From the IMG/VR virus record IMGVR_UViG_3300020438_000049, positions 1-56,296 of that record: a stretch of 56,296 nucleotides of DNA; one strand, given 5' to 3'. Origin of the DNA: a virus. Numbering within the stretch: the first letter of the stretch is position 1; every line of letters starts with the position of its first letter. This document shows, one piece after another, positions 35,401 through 47,400 of this stretch. The position numbers were made by a program, and so were the translations under genes. The notes under the pieces are model-generated. The model worked only from the letters and a program-made list of their open reading frames with translations. It was not told the DNA's origin and ran no database searches.

Positions 35401-38400
35401 TGTTTCTACCAGCAACTAGTGAATGAGGTTCACTAAGAGTCATGGTCATAATACCAGTAGAAGCAGTATAATCTGCATTAGTTACACTGTAATTAACAGA
35501 AGTACTTAAACCAACATCTAATGTAATTGTATTGTTGGTTGTTGCAGCAACTGATACTGATGTCTGATAGATTGGATCAGTTCCTCTTGGATAAGTATGA
35601 GGACTTACATAATCATCCATTGAACAAGTGAATGTCAAACTATCATCTGAAATTCTGATAGATTCACCTGCTTTGGTTAGTCCATTAGCAGTTGCTGATA
35701 CAAATGTATGTGGAGTTACGTTAGTAGAAGGAATTCTATCTACAACTCTAACAGTAAAGGTATTTGCTGTTACCTTACTGATTGGTAACCACTTATTACT
35801 TGCAGGATCTGGTTCTACAACACCATTACCTTTATGAACTGCTGCTCTTGGATATGAGTGGTTTGAATTATTACCATCTTGACCGCATGTGAATACTATA
35901 GCATTATCTGCAATCTTAATCTTATCACCATCTGACATGTTATGAGCAGATGCAGTTGTCATGGTCATGATACCAGATACACCATCATAAGTTACATTAT
36001 TGACACTGAATGTAGATGATCCACGTAATGCATGATCTCCAATTGTCAATACTAACTTACCAGTAGATCCTAAGTAAGATGCATCAGTAACATCATACTT
36101 AACTAGAGGTGATTTACCTACAAGAAGTGTAATAGTATTCTGACTTGTTCCTACAATTGCAGTTGCTATTCCTGCTACTGGATCTGTTGCTCTTGGATAT
36201 GAGTGGTTGGTTGTATTACCATCCTGCTTACATGTAAATGTTACTGCATTTGCATTAACTGTAGCAGTATCATCAACTGTATAAGGATGATTTGGAATAG
36301 TAAGTACTAATTCACCTTTTGCAGCATCATAAGTTGCGTCAATTGGTGTTGTGGTTCCTATTCCTGTTACACTAACTCCACCATCAACAGCACTTGCAAA
36401 TGTATGATTATAATCACCGCCAGTAACTACCGCACCAGTTGATGCACTAACGAATCTATGTGTGTGATCTCCACCAGTTAATAACGCATCAGCAGATGTT
36501 CCTCCAGCCCAAGTATGTGTATATTGATCTGAAGGACCAGCAGCACCAACATCAACTGTTATTTTGCCATTATTGTAAACTAATCCATTTTGAAGTGCAG
36601 AATGGAATGCATGAATAGTAGTATTTGATGAAGGTCTTTGAGTGAAATCTAAAACATTAACTTTGAATGTATTGACTGTTACATCATAAACTTTCAACCA
36701 TCTATCAATTGAATGATCACCTTTTCTTGGATATGCATGAACTGTTTCATAATTATCCTTATCACATGTAAATGATATTGAATCTTCTAGTAGTTTAACA
36801 AATTTTCCATTACCAAATCCATGATTGTTGATAGTGATAGTCATCACACCTTCATATGGATCATAAACAGCATTAGTTACTGTATAATGTGCTCCATCAT
36901 CTAGGATATTGATTGGTCTATCATATGCAATATCTTTTCCTCTTGGATATACGTGTGTTGTAGCACCATTATCCAATCCACATGTCATTGCAAGTCCAGT
37001 AAATATAACTTGCTTATCGCTTCCAATTCCATGAGAAGTGGAAGTCATTACAGTCATTATACCAGATACATTGTCATATTGTGCATCATATATGCTAACA
37101 GCAGGAGCATAATCACAAGTGAATGCTATTCCAGAAAGAATAACCATTTCAGTTTCTGACAACCCGTGAGGATTGATTGTGGTTATTGTAGTAATACCAT
37201 TAGTTCTTGTATAATCTACATGCTGAATCTCACTTGGTGCATTGAATACTTGAGGATTAGTAACAGCGATTCCTGTAACATGTCCACCAGATACTGATGC
37301 AGTACCAATATCAACAACTTTACTTGTAATGTTAGGTGTTGTTCTAACTCCTACATTAACAACTGTCTGAACTCCAGATCTATATCCAGATCCACTATTA
37401 CCAACACTAACTGAACCAATTGTTCCTGCAATAGAAACATTAGGGGATCCACCAGCATCAACTAATGGTTGATATCCTAAACCTTCTTCAGATCCAACGG
37501 AAACAATTACACCACCTCTTGGGAAAGAAGAAATACCAACATCATTAGTAATTGTTCTTGCAGTACCAACAAAAGTAACAGATGTAATACCAGCACTCTG
37601 CTCTAAGAAGTAATCACCAACTAATCCTGGTTCTTGGAAGATGTCGTTAATTAAAACAACTGCATTATCTTGTTCAACACCAGTAAAGTTACCGCCTTCT
37701 GTTTTTAATGTAAATGTGCTGTTAATCGCATCAAATTCAGAAGAAATGTCATCAAAGATATAGTTGTTGCTATAAGCTTCTGTTGATGTATCGGGAATAC
37801 CTGAACGCATAAAGGATCTTCCTTGGAAACTTGATCCAGTCTCGATACCTACCCAATCTCTCTCATCAGGTTCATTTGTTGTAGAACTGAATGGTACATT
37901 ACCATAAGGTGCTTCTACAAAGTTAAGAACGTTATCAACAATATTATAATTACCTTGAACTTTAGTAACTAATGCACTAGTTGCAGCATATCCAACTTTA
38001 GTACCTAACCAAGGTCTACGTACTCTTATTCCATTAGCGGTTCCAATACCAACTCCTTCAACCTTCATTATCTCATCACCAATCTTAATCAAATCTCCAC
38101 CAAATATAGAAGTAATACTTCCAACTTGTACTAAGTTGTCTGTAGTGAATAATTGTTGATCTAGATGAGTTGTTAGTGCTGTAGATACAACTGGAGACTG
38201 AATAATATTATCAAGAGCAACAATAACCTTTGTATTCTGTCTATCGGCAACAAATCTCATTGTTGTACCAATACCAACACTAGAAATGTCTAGGATTTCA
38301 GGTGTTCCTAATAATGCATCTTCTGCAGATCCTGCAAGTTTAATCTTCTCCTCATCAACTTTAACAGCATAAACTGTACGAGGAAGTTTGTCAGTCTGAC

Positions 38401-41400
38401 CAATACCTGAAATAGTTGTAGTAACAATACCAATATTAGTGCTACTTCCTAATCCTATTGGTTCGTATGTAAGTTTTTCACCAGTAACAAAGTAATGGTT
38501 TGGTAACTTAATTGTATTATCTAAAATACTAATAATTTCAGTATCACTTCCATCAAATTCTCTATCAAAAATAGGATAGTTGTTATGTGTTAAATTAAAT
38601 GCTCTCTTAATATCACTATGAGTACCTTCATAAGTACCAGATTCAGATTGAATTAGTGCATTATCAAAAGTAATTTGATCTTGTAAATCATCCTGAACCT
38701 TAAGGGCATTCATGAAATATGTTACTCTCGATGCTTTATTAGCAGGAGCAGTAAATGTTACTTCTACAAATGAAGTTCCGCCTGGATTCTTAACAAGTTC
38801 ATAACCAAATGTACCTAATCCAGCAACATTATTATGACTTAGAACTCCCCATTCTGCTTCGTATACTTCACCAGTTTGTAATCCTTCATTATAATCATCA
38901 ATAATCATATGTTCACTGAAGTATCTTATGGCACTAGCAGTACCTTGAGCACCAGTTTCAACAAATGCTATGAAGTATGCACCATCAAAACCATCAGTAG
39001 TTGCATCCAATTGAGTTGGATACCTCATAATCACTTGTGGAGTTGGCATACCTGATGCAGATATCTGAACTGCATCGCTCTCTAAACGAGCATGTTTCAT
39101 ATTAACTTGTGTTCCAAAACCAACAAGACTTTCATTAAGTTCCTTATAGATGCAGTTAATTACTGTAAGTACTCTAAAGAACTGCTGCCCTGTTCCTGAA
39201 GTTGTAAGATCTATTGCAATATTTTCTTTTGCATTTTCTTCAGTTGTTGCTAATTGAATAATATCCGCACTTACATTGATAACATAATAAGTTGTACCGT
39301 CAGTAAGACCACCAATCGGTAATGCACCTTCTGTATACTTTAATCCAGATCCAGTTGATAACTTATGATTTACCATAGTAATGGTGTCATCAGTATCATT
39401 AACCTCAGAAGGTTCTACTGTAAATAATCTATTAGTTGCAGGATATGGAATAAAATCAATCTTAACTTTAACACCGTCATTATAAGCATGATATGTTCCC
39501 ATACCAGCACTAGCAACTTCCCCAACATCAGTGGTTATCTGAGGATATTCTATTATATCAATTTTACCAAATGCATCAACTATGAAATTGAGTTCATCCA
39601 TTTCATATTCATTACTCGATCCTGTAATTTCTACAAGAACCTTTCCACCCAGAGTATAATTAGCATGAAACTCAGCAATAGTAGTAGTTCCACCAGAAAT
39701 ATCAAAACTACCAGTATTGATAGTAGTACTACCGATAGTTGTTGTACCAATTCCTGCTAAATTATCATCGATATTGTAAGATAAGCATGTAATATCAAAA
39801 TCATTTACAGTACTTCTTGTTGGATAGAATAATAACTGTCCATCAGTTCCTTGTACTGTGAAATCAAATGTTCCAAGATCATATTCAGTTTCTACTCTTG
39901 CATATTGACTGATATAAGCATTGTAGTTGTCGTTGATAATATCAACAATCATAATCTGTCTTTCACCAAGATATCTCTTATCTCTAACGTAAGTAATGTA
40001 CTTCTGAGCTCTTACATCTGCTAATGTAAAGTTACTTACTACACTGAATGGAGTAGGTCTAGGATTACTGTTGAATGTTGGACTTATATCATCAATAGAA
40101 AGAACCCTGTTACCAATAGACTCAAAATAGTCAGTAAGTGTCTTACTTGTAAATCTTATTTCGTTTGATAGAGTGTTATTACCAATCTGTAATGCATTTT
40201 CACTAACCAAATCAAAGTCAGCAACACAATTAAGATTACCTACACCAATATTCTCAGATACAACATCAGAGAATGTTAAAGAAGTAGTAACACCAACTAC
40301 CATAGATGCAGGTACATGGTTTTCAACACCTGTACCACCACCTTTGATATAATAACCAGAACCACCTTCAGGAAGTGAAGAATCGGAAACTAAATCATAA
40401 TCAGAGTATTTCTTAAATCCTAGAGTATGGTTTAAGGTAGATACAACATCTTGCCAAGTATCATATGCAATTCTAGACTTAAGTGCATATGAGAAGTTTT
40501 GATAATAGAGACTATCTTGTATTCTTTGCTGATTATCATCTAAGAAACCAGAATTTGTTTCCCATCCACTAGATACCTTCGATGATACATCTAATACCAT
40601 ATTAGAATCAAAGGTTTTTATAGAAGAAGTTATTCCACTAGCTGCAGAAGATGATCCAATAATTTGCTCATTAACTATAAAGTTATCATTAGAAATAACT
40701 TTTAATTCACCAGTAACTGGATTCCAAGATTGCACAACACCAGTTGCACTATTAGATACTATAGTTTCTTTTGTAGCAAAAATATTATTTTTTAAAGAAA
40801 TATCAAATATTGGGAAATCTCTTTCAGGTATTACTCTACCAACAGAATTAACTACATCATATTCACCAGGTTGTTCACCAGATGGTAAATATCCATCAAG
40901 ATTGTAGAATATAGAACCAATACCACCAAGATTAGGAGTTGTCTTACTAACAACAAACATCTTATACTCATATTCTGATGAATTGAATCCAAATCCAGTG
41001 GAACCAACTCCAACACTAACGTTTTCAACTAAGAACTTATCACCAATACTTAATGGGAATTCTTGACTGAATCCAGTGTTAAATCCAATTACTACTTCTT
41101 TAGTTGCTGTAGTAAATCCTATCGTAGCAATACCAATTCCATTAGTATTATTAACTGGTAAAATTGTAGGAATAATAGAATTTAAATTCTCCTTATTCTT
41201 GATTATTGATACTTGATCATCACCTAACTTATACTTTATCTCAATACCATCAATTCTCTTCTTAGTTCTTCCATCAAAGACAAGTAAAGTCGGTGCTTTA
41301 ATGTATCCACGACCTGCAGATGAAATACCAACAGAATCTAATCTAGAAAGAGCATCTAAGGTTAATACTTGAGGTAAATTTGTAGTTGGTCTTAATGTTG

Positions 41401-44400
41401 GGTCTGAAGGGAAATCAAATCCAATATCATTGATTTTAGTATTTTTGATACATCCAACTGAAGTACTAAAAGGTTTAACAATTGCATCTTTACCAGTAAA
41501 TGAAGCAACAGAAGTAATACCTGGTAATGAGTAGTAATTTGCCCCACCATTTACAATACTGATACTGCAAATAGAACCATTAGCACTTCTTGATGATGTT
41601 TTATAACTTAATGCTGGATTTCCATTCTTATATGAAGTAGATTCAGGTAATTGAGCAACAGTAAAGTCGAATTTATTAGTATCACCAATAGCAACTATTC
41701 TACTTCCACTAAATTCACTTTCAGTAACTGCTATTTTATTATTATCAAATACTTCAGTATCAAAAGCAACTTGTTCTTTAACTGGAGGAAGATCAGTTTC
41801 ATATAACGGAGATAAGTTATAGAAAAGTGAATCGGGAGCATGTCTGTCTATTGTTATACTAACAGTAGCAGTAGAATTTATACCAGCAAGACCATTTCTA
41901 ACAATATCACTAACTCTATTGTTCCAAGGTTCTGTAAAGTTAGTATCAGTATAGAAATCAAGTTCAAATGCTGAGTATGGTTGTGAATCTCTTATAAATG
42001 CTAAACTAGCATCACCTACATTAAATACAACTGTAGAATCTTTAAACGCAGAAATTGGTGGGTTTACTGGTCCCAAGTTTCCATCAGAAGCACTAGTAAT
42101 ATTAGCAAAATTGGGTTTAAATTGTTCAGTTTCCCAAAGAGTTGTACATAATTTAATAATATTATGATCTTGAACATAGATGTAATATATTCTATTATTT
42201 TGCAATCCACCAGAAGGTGAAATAGCAGTATAAACAACCTTTTGACCAGTTACAAGTCCATGATTGTCTATTCTAATTGAATCATTTGCTATATCAACAT
42301 TAACCTCTGTAAATGATAATTCGTTAAGAATTAGTTTTCTATTAAAATCATTATATTTGACAACATATGTTGAAGCAACACCAGGATTTACACTAACTAC
42401 TACATTATCCCCATTTGTCAATCCATGCTCTTCAGTTAGATTGGCAGTTGCTAAATGTCTAGTTACAGTTGCAGTAATTTGCTCATAATTTGTTTTAAGG
42501 CTATGTCCTTCTCCAGTACCAGCACCATTGAATAGTAGTGTTGTAGAGTCCCTAAATTCGCTTGCAAGACCCACAAAAGCACCAGTGGTTCCCATACCTA
42601 CTCTGACAGTAGATAACCCAATTAAGTTAGAGTTTATCTTTGCAACAAATAGTTTTTGACCAACCGCTATAGGACCAGGAGTTGATACAGTATTGCCAAT
42701 AATAGTAGCAATACCTATACTCTCATCACCTGAATAAACAGGATCTACATCAGGAGAGTAAGTTACTTCATCTCCAGTATTTAAATTATGATTTGGTAAA
42801 TATATTCCTCTTGTGTTGATATGTATTATTGATAGTCCTGCACCAGGATTTGTGATACTAGCAACATATGCCATTCCAACAGTAAGTCCAAATCCTACTT
42901 GTTCTATAGGGTCAAAATAGTATTGAGTATTTCTTTTACCACTAAATGTAGTACTAAAACCTGCTGGTATAGTAAATTTCTTTGAATCTTCTACAATAGC
43001 ACTATCAGCAGCAAGATTTGCACCAGTACTAATACCAACATCTCCTCCTACATTTCTTAATACCCGTATTCTAGAAGATCTTTCATCTTTATTAAGAACT
43101 TTAATTTTTTCTGGTAGATTATCAAATCCTCCTGGCTCACCAACTTCAAATTCGTCATTTATGTTTACCCAACTAAAATCACCACTTGTATTAAAGTAAG
43201 TAATAATTCCAGTAACTTCTGGATTGCCAGCAGCAACATCTGTACCAAGACCAACTAAAGTAAATGATCCTTGCTCAACTGTTATAGGATATACACCTTC
43301 AAGACCAGATGATGTGGTAGATATACCAGAAACAGTAACTAAATTACCATTCAAGAAATTATGAGCAGCAGGAGCGAGTACTTCATACGAATTTGATGGA
43401 TAAATTTCACAATTAGTGATAATAGAAGAAGCAACACTAATAGTATCAAATGTTTTACCATCTACCATAGAAACCCTGGCAGATGCACCACTTCCCTTTG
43501 AATCAGCATTATCAAAGATAACTTTATCACCTACACTGTATCCTGTACCACCAGTTTCAATTCCTATAGATTCTATCTTACCTGGACCAACACCTGTTAT
43601 ATCTGCAGTCTGTTTTAGTTCATTTGGTAAAGAAATATACTTATAATCTATACCATTTTCATGTAAATTGTATGGAGTAGTATTTCTTGCCCAATCAGTC
43701 CCCATTAAACTATAATCATCTTGATTTGAATCTTGATTAAAGTTAAAGCTATTTGGAGATGACTTAAATTTATCACCAATTAAATATGGGAATACTGGTT
43801 GCTTATATCCAACAAATTGACCTGAACTTGCAATATCTTCATCAATAGTCGCAAAATATGCATATGTACCTTCTGGGAATTCTGGAGTTACGCAGAATCT
43901 GCCATTATTCTGATCAAGAACAGTTTCATCAGAAACTTTTTGATATTTGTAATCTTCTACAAAGAATCCTTCAGGAAATCCTACAGGTCTATTTGCTAAT
44001 GATACTGAATCTTTACTACTATACCCAGTTTTCATCTGAGCAATAATACCACCTGCTTTTGTTATGTAACCATAAGGTCCATAAATTGGATTTCCATCAT
44101 ATGCCCAACCAATAATAGGTGAGTGTTGAGAAGAAGTTGTTTCATTACCACCAAGGTCTTTTCCTAAGTCGTAATTGCCATACATTGTTCTACCAACTTG
44201 ATCAACCGAGAATATTCTTTCTCTTAATTGTCTAGGGGCATATAAGTGAGAATATTGAAGACTAAAGTTAGAATTTATACCATCTACTAGATATCCATCA
44301 TCAACAGTAAATTTATTGATATTTCTACTAACTAAGTTGATATTCCATGACTGTAAATTAGTTTTAAATTTAGCACCAGTACCAGAAGAGATTGCATTTA

Positions 44401-47400
44401 TATAAGTGTTTCCAGAAGTGTAATTTGCACCACCCTGAATTATTTTAATAGAAGTTATCCCTCCATTAGTAATAATTGGTGTTAAAACTGCTCCAGAACC
44501 AGTTCCTATAATATCTAAATTAACAGAACTGTAATCTTTACCTGGACTCTTAATTAAAACATCAACAATAGTTCCATTATCAACAATTGCTTCAATTTGA
44601 GCATTAACTCCACTGACTAAGGTTACTAAAGGTTGTTTTTCTAAATTGATAACATCAGACGATCCATATCCTACTCCATTATCAGATAGTCTAACAGAAG
44701 TAAGTTCTCCTCTAACTATTGGTTGTAATTCTGCTTCATATGCTGTAGTGGTGAATCCAGAAGTAACTAACTTAAGTTTAATCTCTGGATAGTTAAATGA
44801 ATGAGCACCAACACCAACACTTATCAAATCTAAGAACTGATTAGTATTATAGTAGTAATTACTATAAATTTCACCAGAACCGACTTGAGATAACCTAAAA
44901 CTATCATTATTGACCTTTGTGACGTAATACTCATTTCCGCTTGTTAGACCGTCTACAGGGGTCTCCTGAGAGGTGTATACGATCAATTCACCAGACTCAT
45001 AACCATGATCGGGAATATTGATAGTATTAAGTGAAGTGCTTATTCCAATGGTTCCTACTACTCTCTTCTTATTCTCATATCCTGAACCAGCATTTATTAC
45101 ATTTACTGATTCTACTACATTCTTATTAGTAAATGACTTGATTACTTGATTACCAGTTCCATATGATGTAAATGTAACTGTATTGATACCTGCAACTGCT
45201 TCCCATGACTTATTATGGAGTCTAATCTTATAATCATTGATAACATCAACATAATATGATGTAGAAGTAGATAATCCACCTACACCAGTTTCATTATCAC
45301 TAATATAGATGACTTTTTCACCAGTTATGAATTTATGAACCTCAGTAAAGTTAATAAGAGAGTTTGCTTGCCCTAATATAATTCTTTCACCTTTTTGGGT
45401 AGCATTAAACTTAACCTGATGAGGTACAGTCTTCATATTTGGAGTTACTAATGCTCCGAACCCATTACCACCAGAAATAGTGATAATTGGTTTCTCATGG
45501 TAATCAAAACCGCTATCTATGACTCTAACTTCTTCTATAGAACCAGATACTGATACATGTCCAGTTGCACCAGTTCCTACATTATCATCAATCTTTAAAT
45601 CTGGTGGATTTATTACATCATAACCAGATCCAGTTGCAAGAAGGTCAATACTCTTAACTTCTCCATTATATAAAAAGTCTCTTGACTTATAATTGAGAAT
45701 TTCTACACCATTTATCAAAATTCCAGTAAATCCAGACTTAGTTTTAGATTCTGTTCCCTCATTATTTGCAGGACATACTTCTCTTAGTATTTTTTGTGTT
45801 TCTAAGGTTTTATTGTTATATTCAGTCTTTTGAATCTTGTTATCAGTTACTGTTATTGGATATTCAGTAGATATACTAATAAATCTACCACTTAAAATAT
45901 CAGCTTTTGATTTTGAAAGTTTTATTGTATTAAGATTGACTCTATAAACAAAATATATGCCTTCATCTACTAAAGCAGGACCATCTACAATTCTACTAGT
46001 AGGTTGTCCTGCAGAGTTGATAAAATTCTGGGTTATTTTGTTTGGAGAGTAGTATATTGAATCTCCTGTATAGAATGAATGGTCTTGTGTTGATACTTCC
46101 CAATCTTCTCCACTAAAAGTGCCACTAAAGGTAACAGAATGATCATATGCATCTAATGGTTGTGTACCATAAGAAGGTATAGATGATGATGCGACTAATA
46201 ACTTATTACTACTTACATAAGTGTTTTGAACATCAGTAGAGAATACAGATATTCCTACACCAATTGCATTACTACCACTAGGTACTGCTTTTGATATACT
46301 TCTTCTAATGTTATAAACATCAGAAGCACTAAGTGCTCCTTGTCCACTTATAACAAAGGATTTATCTGAAGAAACAGATGCTATTTCGCAATTTTTAGGA
46401 AAACTGTCTCTACCGTTAAGTATTGCAGAATCACCTTTTCTGAAAAAATGATTTGAATCTAATACAATCTCCCAAGTTTGGTCAGATGCATCAACTAATG
46501 AGAAACTCTTTACATTATAGACAGGACAACCATTATAAAACCAATTATGAGATTTAAATCCAGTAGCACCGATACCTAATGTATTGATCTTAACTTTATC
46601 ACCAGCACTATATCCATATGCAGAACTATCAAAGTCTATAGAGTTAATAACAGAATTTATTCTTATCTTAATAACTTTAGACTGATCTTGTGAAGAATAT
46701 CCATATGCATACGTGTTTATACCAACGTCAGTACCATCAAGTATAGTTCCATTTAAATTTGTGCATCCATAGAACTGAGTTAATGATTTTGAACTGTAAG
46801 ATACTATACCAACAGATAGATTTTTGTATTGTATTGATAGTTCACCATTTTTTGGGAAACCTACAGTAGAATCAACATCTAAAGTGGTAGTTCCTACACC
46901 AACATTACCTATTACTCTAGTTTTAGAGTGAACTGAAAACTCACCGTAGATTGCACCATCGGTCATTCCACTTCTACTATAACCAGAATCTACTGCAAGT
47001 TTATAAAAAGTTTTAGCAACACCAGCAGTTCCTGTAGATACTTTCTCAACATAGGTGATCGGAGCATATGCTTTAGTGATAGTATCACTATAAGTATCTT
47101 GGAATAAGGTAGCAGTGCTTAATTCTGAAGGATCTCCAGAAACACTTTCAACTATAAAGTGATCTGCAACCTTATATTGAGCATTTGATGGTGTGAGAAG
47201 GTTATCTCTAGGTTTTATAACATCTACATCTTGATTATAAAGTGCTTTAAAGAGTATTTTAAATGACTTATCAGTACCTTTTGATGAATAAAAGTCACTT
47301 GCTTGCTTAATAAAGACATTTTGATTAACTTCAGGTGTTAAATCTCTCTCACCAATACCAGGAAGTATCTGTTGCTTTGTCTTAATTAAGAATTGTTTTA

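Noticed and set aside
34850-37130. Spaced repeats suggestive of a CRISPR-like or DNA tandem array
   Set aside because: Spacing is irregular, DNA copies are diverged, and the repeats are in one coding frame; a protein repeat explains them.
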